A stretch of 64,000 nucleotides of DNA from Marinilactibacillus sp036039175 (GCF_036039175.1 NZ_JAYXKP010000001.1:712969-776968); one strand, 5' to 3'; shown: positions 25,731-34,146, counted from the first letter of the stretch. The notes: a model not told the origin generated them from the letters alone. Made by a program: numbers and translations.

Positions 25731-25895
25731 AATTGTATTCCTCCAATAATTTTTTTGGAGTAAAATAACGTGATAGAAATTCAGTAATACGTGCAGTTTC
25801 TACGAACGTTCGCCATTGCAGCCGCAGGTTACTAGTTTACTTGATTAAGAAACTGTTGACGCGGTTACCATTTCTTGCTGCATTATTTTACACAA
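25731..25895 (-). promoter_or_regulatory. rpsD leader (S4 autoregulation element) with SD-sequestering hairpin
   Basis: About 165-nt leader. CTCCAA (25760-25755 on the minus strand) can pair perfectly with TTGGAG (25746-25741), which contains the SD of rpsD, with an 8-base loop; this would block initiation. Upstream, CAGTTTCT can pair with AGAAACTG over about 50 nt, enclosing a GC-richer section. Firmicutes have an S4-binding rpsD leader at this position; the family match is by location and these pairings. Confidence 0.65.
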
Positions 25896-25900
25896 ATGCT

Positions 25901-25929
25901 AGTATACCGTTTTATATCGATGCTGTCAA
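25901..25929 (-). promoter_or_regulatory. Consensus sigma-A promoter of rpsD
   Basis: Minus strand: TTGACA (25929-25924), 17-base spacer, TATACT (25906-25901). It lies between the arms of the upstream gene's terminator hairpin and the leader. Confidence 0.92.
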
Positions 25930-25932
25930 CAT

Positions 25933-25986
25933 AAAAAAGAAGCAGCCCTTGGCTTACTTCTAATTTCGTAAGTTGAAGGCTGCTTC
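25933..25986 (-). terminator. Terminator of the eRF1-like gene
   Basis: 9-bp stem GAAGCAGCC / GGCTGCTTC (25939-25947 with 25978-25986), followed on the minus strand by six T residues. The 30-base loop can fold further (CTTAC / GTAAG type pairing). Confidence 0.8.
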
Positions 25987-26009
25987 AGTTTGATTTTTAT
26001 AAAACTGTT

Positions 26010-27137
26010 CTAGAATCTTAATAATGCAGCGATTCCTGTATCTGATGGCATACTTGCTACATCTAGAACGTAAACTTTTCCATTAGTTTTCAGAACGTTT
26101 TGAACAAGCTGATTCACGTAAGCATTGATTTCTGACCCTTCTTGGTACTGACCATTTTCATCAATTGTTCCATGAACTTGGTAGTGGTCTTCAATGAGTA
26201 GGGTGCCAATTTTACCTTGAATACTTGCCATAGCCAAATCATTGTACTGGGCTTCAAGTTTGAATTCAGGAGTTGTTTCGTTGAACTTTTCAACAAGTTC
26301 TTTGTATCGACGATCAATAATCTCATTGACTACTTCTTTAGCTTTATCTACAATCTCAGCATTTGAAAGTTGTGCAGTCGATCCTTCGACTTTTGTTTCA
26401 TCCAAATGAGGATTTTTAGAAATTTTCCCAAAGTCTGCAATATTTTCTGGAAGTGCAAACAATACGAGAGGTAAACCAGTTGGTTTACTGTAATGTTCAA
26501 ATATATATTTATCTACAATTCTAAAGTAATTGTCTTGATCAATTTGAACTTCATTACTTTTTTCGTTATGTCCATGGAACATCGCTGATCCACCCGCACC
26601 ATTATATTCACCAGAATTTAAGTTTCCACCGGTCAATTCTTCTCCAAGTGCTTTTTCTAAATCAGTTGGTGCATCTTCTGGAAGTGGAATTTCCTGTAAC
26701 TCGCTTCCTCGACCATTATAAAGTGTAAACTTATCATGGTTCAAGCATAGCAAGTGGAAATAACTCACATACTGGAAGTTATCAATCAATGGTAGTACAT
26801 AAGCCTGATTGGATACGACCACATTATTATCTACTTCTACGCCTAATCGATAAAAGAATGTATCTGTTTGTGTTACATAAAAAACAAGGCTTTTAGTTGC
26901 TCTTCTCCAGAAATTAGTATCATCTCTTAAGCCTTCTAGTTCGTTTAAGAAAGTGTCACATGTTTTTTCATCATATACATCGCAAATTTTCTCTTTTGCG
27001 TCCTTCAATAAATTCTGAAACTGAATCTGGTTTGCCTCTGTTTCAAACGCGTTATCTTGAGCGTTCATCGAAATAGAAAGATAAACCTCATCCGTCTGTA
27101 AAATCTCGTCTGTTGGAAATGCAAATAATTCTTTCAT
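26010..27137 (-). CDS. Possible bacterial eRF1/aRF1-like (baeRF-type) protein
   Basis: 375 residues from the ATG at 27137 (SD GGAAGGTG). No signal peptide or membrane segment. Strand-rich N-terminal ~160 residues (LVFYVTQTDTFFYRLGVEV, YFHLLCLNHDKFTLYNG). A glycine-rich loop GAGGSAMFHGHNEKS at 180-194 is followed by DNYFRIVDKYI, which resembles the eRF1 GGQ loop and following helix but with GGS at 182-184. A C-terminal third (LAMASIQGKIGTLLIEDHYQVHG) looks like the L7Ae-like domain. Bacterial homologues of archaeo-eukaryotic release factors are predicted to act in ribosome rescue or hibernation. This is a pattern-based call without a search; otherwise hypothetical. Confidence 0.5.
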   Translation of the reverse strand: MKELFAFPTDEILQTDEVYLSISMNAQDNAFETEANQIQFQNLLKDAKEKICDVYDEKTCDTFLNELEGLRDDTNFWRRATKSLVFYVTQTDTFFYRLGVEVDNNVVVSNQAYVLPLIDNFQYVSYFHLLCLNHDKFTLYNGRGSELQEIPLPEDAPTDLEKALGEELTGGNLNSGEYNGAGGSAMFHGHNEKSNEVQIDQDNYFRIVDKYIFEHYSKPTGLPLVLFALPENIADFGKISKNPHLDETKVEGSTAQLSNAEIVDKAKEVVNEIIDRRYKELVEKFNETTPEFKLEAQYNDLAMASIQGKIGTLLIEDHYQVHGTIDENGQYQEGSEINAYVNQLVQNVLKTNGKVYVLDVASMPSDTGIAALLRF

Positions 27138-27256
27138 GTTTTCACCTTCCATTATCTATTTCTCCAAGAGTCTCACTCATTAGTACAAAGTAATATTCCT
27201 GAAGATAACTATAATCTCATCATATCTAATCTGTCATAAATTGTCTAAAGATACGC

Positions 27257-27290
27257 AATAAAACCCAGTCATGATTTTGCGACTGGGTTT
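27257..27290 (-). terminator. Terminator of the GNAT gene
   Basis: Perfect 10-bp stem AAACCCAGTC / GACTGGGTTT (27261-27270 with 27281-27290), with a short T-rich tail on the minus strand. Confidence 0.78.
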
Positions 27291-27300
27291 CACTAATAGA

Positions 27301-27834
27301 CTAATTATATTCCAAATACTCGGAATCAAGCATTCCGTAAACGAAACTATCCGACCATTCTCCTTTATACCAGAAATCTTGAATGTGGTGAGCTTCTTTT
27401 CTCATACCAATTTTAATACAAACTTTCTGGGAATTCGTATTTCTAGCGTCCATATTAATCTGAACTCGGTGAACTCCTAGTTCATAGAAAAGCTGATGAA
27501 TCATTTCGTGAACTGCCTCAGAAGCAAAGCCATTGCCTGCAAACGAACGATTAAGACTATATCCGATTTCTATGGTCTCTTTCACATCTGTGTACCATAA
27601 AGATAAATCTCCAATCACTTGGTCTTCATAGACGATTGCAAGATTTAAAGTATGGTCTTTATCCAAAATGTTTTTCAAAACTTTTTTGTCAAATTCTTCA
27701 TGTGCGTTATCTGATTTCCATGGCTCATGCAATAAGAATCTACAAGTTTGTTCATCTTTATATATTGCGAAAGTTTCCTCGAAATCGTTTTGCTGAAATG
27801 GTCTTAATATTAATCTTTTCGTTTTAATAATCAA
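27301..27834 (-). CDS. GNAT acetyltransferase, RimJ/RimL type
   Basis: 177 residues from TTG 27834, chosen because GGGAGG lies five bases upstream and the protein then opens (M)IIKTKRLILRPF, the normal beginning of this family. The acetyl-CoA binding loop region is SLNRSFAGNGFASEAVHEM, and VHRVQINMDARNTNSQKVCIKIGM is the typical C-terminal core of N-terminal or small-molecule acetyltransferases. Substrate unknown. A longer frame would overlap the DUF1054 gene. It lies 43 bp after that gene. Confidence 0.85.
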   Translation of the reverse strand: MIIKTKRLILRPFQQNDFEETFAIYKDEQTCRFLLHEPWKSDNAHEEFDKKVLKNILDKDHTLNLAIVYEDQVIGDLSLWYTDVKETIEIGYSLNRSFAGNGFASEAVHEMIHQLFYELGVHRVQINMDARNTNSQKVCIKIGMRKEAHHIQDFWYKGEWSDSFVYGMLDSEYLEYN

Positions 27835-27877
27835 CTTTGCCTCCCTGATCTGAATCGGCAACGTCTTAACTTGCTGA

Positions 27878-28516
27878 CTACGCCGATTCACTCTGTTCGA
27901 AATGAATGTCTAACAACTGTCTGTATAATGGGATAAGTTGGGTTATAGTCTGTTTAATATAGTTATTTTGTGCTTTTATGTTCTCTAAAAGATCACTATC
28001 TCTTTCTATCACTCTTCCAATCAAGAATTCTCCCTTTTTTACCTTAAGAAGTCGATTGAGTTTTTCAATCATCTTCTGTTCACTAACAGGTTCAATTTTT
28101 GCTTTAGTATGATCTCCTGAGAGCACAAACTGTTCAGTCAATGAATTTAAGTTCTCTGGACTAGATAAGAGTGCTTTGCCCATTTCGATTTCATAAAGAG
28201 GATTGTCTATAATAGAAATAAAGATAAAAACGTGATCTTCGTTTATACCGATTTGTAAATGAGGATATTTTTTATATCCTCTAACATCTCCACCGATTGC
28301 ACACCAGGTTGATTCGGGAGGATTAGATGTTCTTCTCCTATGTTGAGCGATATGAAATTGCATGGGATATCCAATTTCATCCTGGATCATTGGTGCATAG
28401 GTGTCTCCTAAATCTTGGAAAACAGGTTGAATTTCATTCCTTATTATGTTCATTCTGTCTTCAAGACCTTCAATAAAAAATAGTTCAAAATCTTGTTTGG
28501 TGAATCCTTTATGCAT
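27878..28516 (-). CDS. DUF1054/UPF0637 family protein (YktB-like)
   Basis: 212 residues from the ATG at 28516 (SD GGAGGAG, five bases). Family features seen: FTKQDFELFFIEGLEDRM at the N-terminus, HIAQHRRRTSNPPESTWCAIGG, then RGYKKYPHLQIGI and VFIFISIIDNP. Soluble, no signal peptide. The family is common in Bacilli and its function is unknown. Confidence 0.82.
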   Translation of the reverse strand: MHKGFTKQDFELFFIEGLEDRMNIIRNEIQPVFQDLGDTYAPMIQDEIGYPMQFHIAQHRRRTSNPPESTWCAIGGDVRGYKKYPHLQIGINEDHVFIFISIIDNPLYEIEMGKALLSSPENLNSLTEQFVLSGDHTKAKIEPVSEQKMIEKLNRLLKVKKGEFLIGRVIERDSDLLENIKAQNNYIKQTITQLIPLYRQLLDIHFEQSESA

Positions 28517-28613
28517 TGTACTCCTCCAAAACCACTTTATATATTGTAACATAAATAACGATTAATTTAAACATATAGTTTAAATTAATACAAAATAATC
28601 AGAAGATAGATTA

Positions 28614-29573
28614 TTAAAATTCTACTTGATTCAGAACTTCTTTCATCATCAACTGGATTGATTGCAACCCTCCGCCAGATAAATACCATAAGTCGGCATC
28701 AAGATAAATAATAGCGTCTTGCTGATAAGCATTTGTTTCTTGTATAACAGGATTTAATGATAAATCGCTAACTGATGTATCTCCTCCGATAGCTTGTGAG
28801 CGGTCAACAACAAATAACAAATCAGGATTTTCTTGTAGAATATATTCATAAGAAATCGACTGTCCATGTATAGAAGACTCAATGCTATTATCTACGGGGA
28901 TAAAACCAAACTCTTCATACAGCATACCATACCTTGAGTGTTCTCCAAAAGCCGATAAGCTACCCTCATTTAAAATCGTTACTAATGTAGATTTTCCAGA
29001 ATCCTGTGCTACTTCTTGCAGTGCCCCCATCTCTTTTTGAATAGAGTCTAGCTCAGCTTCAACTTGTTCTTCCATCAAAAGAATCTGACCGATTGTTTGC
29101 ATGTTTTCTGCAAACGAATCCCAGTATTTTTCTAGATCTACACTTAAATAAAGTGTCGGTGCAATTTCATCTAGCTCATCTAAAAAATCCAATTGTCTTC
29201 CGGAAATCAAGATCAAATCTGGATCCAATTCATACACAGCCTCCAAATCTGGTTCTTTCAAACTCCCTACAGAAACGACATCTGAATCACCGAAGCTGCT
29301 AAGATAATCTGGAAGGCTCTGAGTTACTGTACCGACCACTTTATCCTTTGAGTCTAGCACTTCAAAAGTGTCCAGTAAGCCCATATCAAATATGACAACT
29401 TTTTCAGGATTCACAGGTACGTCAACAGCTAATCCATTAGAATCTTTTACCTCAATTGATTCTAGACTATCTTTACTCTGATCTTCTGTATTGATTACTT
29501 CCGCAGATTCACTTGCACAACCTCCAGCTAACATAATTGTACCTATACTGAACGCAACGATTTTTTTGATCAT
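28614..29573 (-). CDS. Siderophore ABC transporter, substrate-binding lipoprotein (YclQ/FatB/CeuE-like)
   Basis: 319 residues. Lipobox LAGGC with Cys19 as the anchor, a short acidic linker, then a class III (helical-backbone) periplasmic-binding fold: VVIFDMGLLDTFEVL, DLEAVYELDPDLILISG, and EYILQENPDLLFVVDRS. It captures a ferric siderophore, probably catecholate or petrobactin-like by analogy with YclQ and FatB, and delivers it to the membrane complex encoded just upstream. Last gene of the Fur-controlled operon, 25 bp after the ATPase. Confidence 0.9.
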   Translation of the reverse strand: MIKKIVAFSIGTIMLAGGCASESAEVINTEDQSKDSLESIEVKDSNGLAVDVPVNPEKVVIFDMGLLDTFEVLDSKDKVVGTVTQSLPDYLSSFGDSDVVSVGSLKEPDLEAVYELDPDLILISGRQLDFLDELDEIAPTLYLSVDLEKYWDSFAENMQTIGQILLMEEQVEAELDSIQKEMGALQEVAQDSGKSTLVTILNEGSLSAFGEHSRYGMLYEEFGFIPVDNSIESSIHGQSISYEYILQENPDLLFVVDRSQAIGGDTSVSDLSLNPVIQETNAYQQDAIIYLDADLWYLSGGGLQSIQLMMKEVLNQVEF

Positions 29574-29597
29574 CTCTTATCATCCTTTTTTAGTTTT

Positions 29598-30353
29598 TTA
29601 GTAGTACATTACAAACTTTTTCCCTTTACGGTCAATGACTTCAACATCTATGTCAAAAATGTTCTTAATATTCTGCTGGGTAATCATCTGTTCAACTGGC
29701 CCTGCTGCAAAAACTTTCCCTTCTTTCATAGCAATTAAATTATCAGCATAAGCTGCAGCAAAATTGATATCATGAATCACTGTAATGACCGTTTTCCCAA
29801 AATCGTCTACAAATGTTCTGATAATATCCATCAACTGTACACTATATTTCATATCCAGATTATTCAACGGCTCATCTAGTAAGATATAATCCGTATCTTG
29901 AGCAAGAACCATCGCAATCATCGCCCTTTGTAGTTGCCCACCAGAAAGTGTATCGATGTACTGATCCGCTATTTCAAGTAAGCCAACCTGCCTTAAAGAT
30001 TGTTCGATTAATTCATGACAGTGGGCATTCAGCCTACCTTTTGTATAAGGAAACCTACCAAAGGATACTAATTCTTTTATAGTCAAGCGCATGGAAAATT
30101 TGTTGGATTGTTTCAATACCGATAATTTCTTCGCTAGTTCACCCGGCTTCCAGCTCTTAATTTCACCGCCGTCAATATAAATTTCTCCAGTATCTTTAGG
30201 GACTAAGCGACTGATCATTTCTAGTAAGGTTGTCTTACCAGCACCATTAGGACCAATGCAAGCAGTCAATTTTCCTTTTTCAATTGGAATCGTTACAGTA
30301 TCCACAACAATTTTTTCTTTATAACTCTTTGAAACTTGATTTAAATCAATCAT
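29598..30353 (-). CDS. Siderophore ABC transporter, ATP-binding protein (YclP-like)
   Basis: 251 residues from the ATG at 30353, seven bases after AAAGGAGG; that ATG overlaps the permease stop codon (TGATG). Complete ABC ATPase: Walker A GPNGAGKTT (34-42), Q-loop LKQSNKF, signature LSGGQ (136-140), Walker B ILLDEP (157-162) and switch HD (VIHDINFA). FepC/FhuC group. Drives import of the ferric siderophore. Confidence 0.95.
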   Translation of the reverse strand: MIDLNQVSKSYKEKIVVDTVTIPIEKGKLTACIGPNGAGKTTLLEMISRLVPKDTGEIYIDGGEIKSWKPGELAKKLSVLKQSNKFSMRLTIKELVSFGRFPYTKGRLNAHCHELIEQSLRQVGLLEIADQYIDTLSGGQLQRAMIAMVLAQDTDYILLDEPLNNLDMKYSVQLMDIIRTFVDDFGKTVITVIHDINFAAAYADNLIAMKEGKVFAAGPVEQMITQQNIKNIFDIDVEVIDRKGKKFVMYY

Positions 30354-31315
30354 CAAGCTACCTCCTTTTCTTTTAATAAGATATATAAGAAATAACTACC
30401 TCCTACAAACTCCAAAATAATACTTAGAGCCGTTTGGAATTTGAAGACATGTTCAATCAAAATTTGACCAAATAAAACAAAAGAGATCGTGAAGAGACAC
30501 CCCCCGATAATCAATAACCAATGTTGGTAAGTCTTAAATAATTTGTAAGATACATTCGCACCTAAAAAACCTAGAAACATTACCGGGCCTACCAAAGCCG
30601 TTGAGATTGAAACAAGCAAACTGATTGAAATGAATAATATAAGATTAAAACGATCTACATTGACACCCAATCCTATAGCGTTTGTTCGACCAAGATGTAA
30701 AACATCCATTGCCTTATTTTTATAAAAAATATACATCAGTACTGGTAGTACTACGATCATACTGACATTAATCAGTGAACTGTCTACATTATTGAAGCTA
30801 GCAAATAAGCGATTCTGAAGAATCAAAAATTCATTCGGATCTATTAACACTTGTAAAAATGAAGTTGCGCTTCTAAAAAATGTCCCTAATATTAAGCCCG
30901 TCATCAATAGTAAATAAATTCTACCCGGGAAATTTTTAAAGAAAAACCAATATAACAGTAGACTAAAACAGGTCATGGAAACTGTAGAAAGAAAAAAGTT
31001 TGTATACGTATTTTGTAAAAACCAATGATTGTGTCCAAATAAAAACAAACTGATTGTCTGAAAAAATATGTAGATTGCATCCATCCCGATGATGCTAGGA
31101 GTTAGTATCCGGTTTTGAGTTATCGTATGAAACAAGATTGTGGCAGTTGTCGAACAGATACTTACGATAGTCAAGGCAGCCAATTTCTTTCCTCTCAGTG
31201 ATAGAATATAAGACCAGTTCCCTCTTGAACCTATCGTCATGTATATACTAGCCATAATCATAGCTAGTATAGCTGCAATGAAAATATTTCTATAAACATG
31301 TTTGTTATCTGTCAT
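30353..31315 (-). CDS. Siderophore ABC transporter, FecCD-family permease 2 (YclO-like)
   Basis: 320 residues with eight to ten hydrophobic segments, the FecCD/BtuC permease fold. GLGVNVDRFNLILFISISLL followed by TALVGPVMFLGFLGANVSY is the conserved cytoplasmic loop that meets the ATPase. It overlaps the preceding permease by 4 bp (ATGA) with AAAGGGG as SD. Forms a heterodimeric channel with permease 1. Confidence 0.93.
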   Translation of the reverse strand: MTDNKHVYRNIFIAAILAMIMASIYMTIGSRGNWSYILSLRGKKLAALTIVSICSTTATILFHTITQNRILTPSIIGMDAIYIFFQTISLFLFGHNHWFLQNTYTNFFLSTVSMTCFSLLLYWFFFKNFPGRIYLLLMTGLILGTFFRSATSFLQVLIDPNEFLILQNRLFASFNNVDSSLINVSMIVVLPVLMYIFYKNKAMDVLHLGRTNAIGLGVNVDRFNLILFISISLLVSISTALVGPVMFLGFLGANVSYKLFKTYQHWLLIIGGCLFTISFVLFGQILIEHVFKFQTALSIILEFVGGSYFLYILLKEKEVA

Positions 31316-32259
31316 GCTTTTTCCCCTTTAAGTAATAAAAATAAAAACAGTGCAGTCCCAACCACGCCTACAACTAAACTAACAGGTACTTCGTATGGGT
31401 ATATTACGATCCTAGAAAAGATATCGCTCCACAACAAAAACAGCGCTCCAAAGTATACGGTTGGAAATAGTAACTTCCTGAAATGATCTCCATATCTGAG
31501 TGACAAAAGATTTGGTACAACCAATCCTATAAACGGTATGTTACCAACCGTTAAAAGTACAGCTGCTGTCGCTATGGATACGATGACGATCCCAATCAGT
31601 TCAATTTGCTGATAGGCAACCCCTAAGCCCGATGCTTGTTCCCTTCCCAGATTCATAACAGAAAAGTACTGGGAAAATAAGTAGATTAAAATTAAAAGGG
31701 GTACCGTAAGTAAAATCAGTTTATAATTTTGTGAACTAACTAACGATACATTCCCTTGTAGCCAGGCGGTCGCATTTTGAATCAGATCATATTGGTAAGC
31801 TATGAATGTCCCGATAGCACCTACGACATTACCAAACATCAAACCAACCATCGGAATCATGATTGAATTTCTCAACTTAACGGTTTTAAGAAATTGTAAA
31901 AATACAAGGGTACCTATTATTGAGAATATAAAGGCGAAAAGTGTTCGGTGGAACACTGTATGCTGTCCGAAAAAAACCATGGCTAAAATCATTCCCAATC
32001 GTGCACTAGACATCGTTCCCGCAGTCGTAGGGGAAACAAATTTATTCTGGGTCATCTGTTGCATTAATAGTCCAGATACTGAAAGAATAGCCCCCGCTGC
32101 CAATAAGCTGACTGTCCTCGGGATTCTTAACGTGAACAAAATAATGCTTGTTAACTCATCTGGTGATAATAGTTGCATGAACGTTACGTTCTCAACACCA
32201 ACCATCAGAGAAATTATAACGCTTACTAGAAATAAAACAGATAAACTGATTCTTTTCAT
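31312..32259 (-). CDS. Siderophore ABC transporter, FecCD-family permease 1 (YclN-like)
   Basis: 315 residues, hydrophobic with about nine membrane segments. Family signatures: LRIPRTVSLLAAGAILSVSGLLMQ near the N-terminus and NLGREQASGLGVAYQ plus NIPFIGLVVPNLLSLRYG near the C-terminus. A GAGGAGG SD precedes the ATG. First gene of a four-gene operon, permease-permease-ATPase-binding protein, the same order as yclNOPQ. Confidence 0.93.
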   Translation of the reverse strand: MKRISLSVLFLVSVIISLMVGVENVTFMQLLSPDELTSIILFTLRIPRTVSLLAAGAILSVSGLLMQQMTQNKFVSPTTAGTMSSARLGMILAMVFFGQHTVFHRTLFAFIFSIIGTLVFLQFLKTVKLRNSIMIPMVGLMFGNVVGAIGTFIAYQYDLIQNATAWLQGNVSLVSSQNYKLILLTVPLLILIYLFSQYFSVMNLGREQASGLGVAYQQIELIGIVIVSIATAAVLLTVGNIPFIGLVVPNLLSLRYGDHFRKLLFPTVYFGALFLLWSDIFSRIVIYPYEVPVSLVVGVVGTALFLFLLLKGEKA

Positions 32260-32292
32260 TTTAACCTCCTCGTGATTTATCTATCCCTAATT

Positions 32293-32311
32293 GAGAATGA
32301 TTATCACTATC
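32293..32311. promoter_or_regulatory. Fur box of the siderophore transporter operon
   Basis: GAGAATGATTATCACTATC matches the classical 19-base Fur operator at about 16 of 19 positions. It lies directly downstream of the -10 box, covering the transcript start, so iron-loaded Fur would block initiation. Confidence 0.88.
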
Positions 32312-32317
32312 AAGATT

Positions 32318-32346
32318 AGTATATCGAACTGCCCTTTAAGAATCAA
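32318..32346 (-). promoter_or_regulatory. Sigma-A promoter of the siderophore transporter operon
   Basis: Minus strand: TTGATT (32346-32341), 17-base spacer, TATACT (32323-32318), immediately followed by the Fur box. Confidence 0.85.
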
Positions 32347-32355
32347 CTTGTAAAC

Positions 32356-32395
32356 AAAAAAGAACAGACCTTCTGAATTGCGAAAAGGTCTGTTC
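32356..32395 (-). terminator. Terminator of the nudix-mtnN operon
   Basis: 11-bp stem GAACAGACCTT / AAGGTCTGTTC (32362-32372 with 32385-32395), followed on the minus strand by six T residues. Confidence 0.92.
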
Positions 32396-32413
32396 ACGTT
32401 CTATTATTTAGTT

Positions 32414-33109
32414 TTATTGTTGAATATTGTTGATAAATCTCAACACCAAATCAGCTGACTGTTTTCCAGCCAGTTCGATAAATTCATCAAACGATACAGA
32501 AGCTTCTTCATCTGAGGTGTCAGAAAGTGCTCTAACCACTGTAAAAGGCGTATTGAATTGATAACAAGTTTGAGCTACAGCTGCCCCTTCCATTTCTGTT
32601 ACTAGTGCCTCTGGGAAAAACTCCTTAATTTTATCTGTTTGATCTTTACCCGCAATAAATGAGTCGCCTGTAACGATTATTCCTGATGAAACGTTCCAAC
32701 TTGTTTCAGATGCTGCAGCAATCACTTGATCATTCAAAGACGGATCAGCTGAAAAAACAGCCGGCATCTGAGGAATCTGACCAAAAGTGTATCCAAATAC
32801 GCGTGCGTCTGCATCGTTATAGGATAGTTCAGTAGAGACGACCAAATCTCCTACTCGAAGATCTTTCCCAATCCCACCAGCAGAACCTGTGTTGATGACA
32901 GCATCCACATTAAAGGTCTGAATTAGCAAAGTCGTTGCAATCGAGGCATTTACTTTACCAATACCCGATTGTACTAAAGTGATTTCCTGTCCATGAATAA
33001 CTCCATTATAGAATGTCTGATTTGCAATTGTTGTCTCTTCTTTTTGTTCGAGTTGTTTGACTAGCTCTTTCACTTCTTGTTCCATTGCTGCAATAATACC
33101 AATTTTCAT
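32414..33109 (-). CDS. mtnN: 5'-methylthioadenosine / S-adenosylhomocysteine nucleosidase
   Basis: 231 residues (Pfs/MTAN). Hydrolyses MTA and SAH to adenine and the thio-sugar, recycling SAM by-products and supplying the LuxS substrate. The catalytic Glu12 is in AAMEQEV and the Asp in ALSDTSDEE; substrate residues are in SGIGKVNAS, NTGSAGG and VTEMEGAAVAQ. The SD GAAGAGGT precedes the ATG. Third gene of a nudix-small membrane protein-mtnN operon ending in a strong terminator. Confidence 0.96.
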   Translation of the reverse strand: MKIGIIAAMEQEVKELVKQLEQKEETTIANQTFYNGVIHGQEITLVQSGIGKVNASIATTLLIQTFNVDAVINTGSAGGIGKDLRVGDLVVSTELSYNDADARVFGYTFGQIPQMPAVFSADPSLNDQVIAAASETSWNVSSGIIVTGDSFIAGKDQTDKIKEFFPEALVTEMEGAAVAQTCYQFNTPFTVVRALSDTSDEEASVSFDEFIELAGKQSADLVLRFINNIQQ

Positions 33110-33130
33110 TTTTTTACCTACCTCTTCAAC

Positions 33131-33376
33131 TTAACCATAAAATGCAAAAACTAAAACGATAATCAATAAGAGTGACACGATGATAATGGCTCTTGTAAGA
33201 ACTTTTTCAGTTCTTCTATAGCGTTCCATTTCATCAAATCGTTTTTTTGTTGTTTTTCCCTGCTTAGATAATTGTCGTTCCTTTTTACGGTTTTCTTTTT
33301 TTAGTTTTCTAGTTTCTCTTGCTTTTTCTTTTGTTTCTTTTAACTTCTGATCTCTAATTTCTTTTCTGGATACCAT
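33131..33376 (-). CDS. Small basic single-pass membrane protein, unknown function
   Basis: 81 residues in two parts: residues 1-60 are extremely charged, rich in Lys, Arg and Glu and probably one long helix, and residues 62-80 are a single hydrophobic segment. This suggests a tail-anchored protein with a cytoplasmic basic domain that could meet nucleic acid, ribosomes or phospholipid. It lies 13 bp downstream of the nudix gene and 21 bp upstream of mtnN, so the three are co-transcribed. SD AAAGGG about 12 bases upstream. Family not recognised. Confidence 0.7.
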   Translation of the reverse strand: MVSRKEIRDQKLKETKEKARETRKLKKENRKKERQLSKQGKTTKKRFDEMERYRRTEKVLTRAIIIVSLLLIIVLVFAFYG

Positions 33377-33389
33377 GATATCATACCCT

Positions 33390-33941
33390 TTACTTGTTTT
33401 GTATTCTATTCATTTTCCAATAAAACAATGCAAAAACACTTTTCGAATCACGTAAATGTCCTTTTTCATATTCAGCCCAAGCTTCATCAAATGTCAAAGC
33501 AAGTAATTCAATCGTTTCATCTTCATCTTTAGGTAAGGGGTTTTCTACAGTCATTAAATTTTTGGCTTCATAAATTTCTAGAAATTCATCTGTAAAGCCG
33601 GGCGTGCTATAAAAAGAGGTTACAAATGCCCACTCTTTCGCCTGATAACCTGTTTCTTCTTCTAGTTCTCTTTTAGCCGTTGTCATTCCGTCGGTATCTT
33701 CAGGATCTTTTAATCCTGCTGGAATTTCGATACTGATTTGTTCGATGGCTTTACGGTACTGCTTGACTAGGAGTAAACGATCATCATTAGTGAAAGCAAT
33801 AACTGCAGATGCTCCAGCATGTCTAACGATTTCTCTTTTTGATTGCTTCCCATTAGGCAATAGGACATCTTCTACTACATACTTTGTTACTTTACCATCA
33901 TAAATAACTTCACTTTTAAGCGTTTTTTCTTCAAAAATCAT
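33390..33941 (-). CDS. NUDIX hydrolase, ADP-ribose pyrophosphatase type
   Basis: 183 residues from the ATG at 33941; AAAGGA lies about 11 bases upstream, a rather long spacing, and an upstream TTG in frame is possible. The NUDIX box ends RELEEETGY, the conserved metal-binding helix, but the loop between its first Gly (PAGLKDPED) and RE has one residue more than the canonical G-x5-E-x7-RE and Asp instead of Glu. The N-terminal beta-sheet and IPAG suit the NudF (YqkG) subfamily that cleaves ADP-ribose. First gene of the operon with mtnN. Confidence 0.88.
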   Translation of the reverse strand: MIFEEKTLKSEVIYDGKVTKYVVEDVLLPNGKQSKREIVRHAGASAVIAFTNDDRLLLVKQYRKAIEQISIEIPAGLKDPEDTDGMTTAKRELEEETGYQAKEWAFVTSFYSTPGFTDEFLEIYEAKNLMTVENPLPKDEDETIELLALTFDEAWAEYEKGHLRDSKSVFALFYWKMNRIQNK

Positions 33942-34146
33942 AACGATCACTTTCCTTTCCAACTATTGATATCATACAGTATCTACTATCATATTTCATT
34001 AGTAGTATAGAACACAAGTCTGACTTTCATGAAGTTTAAGATTCTTATAAAGTTTCATATATCCTACTTAGGTCCTATGTCATTCTTTTTAAAATGTGTG
34101 ATAAAATGAAGGTACAAATCACATAGGAAAATATGGAGGAGCCATT

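Noticed and set aside
31802..32275. A 157-codon + strand frame opposite siderophore permease 1
   Set aside because: Antisense mirror of a membrane protein; no SD, and it overlaps the operon's own ribosome binding site.
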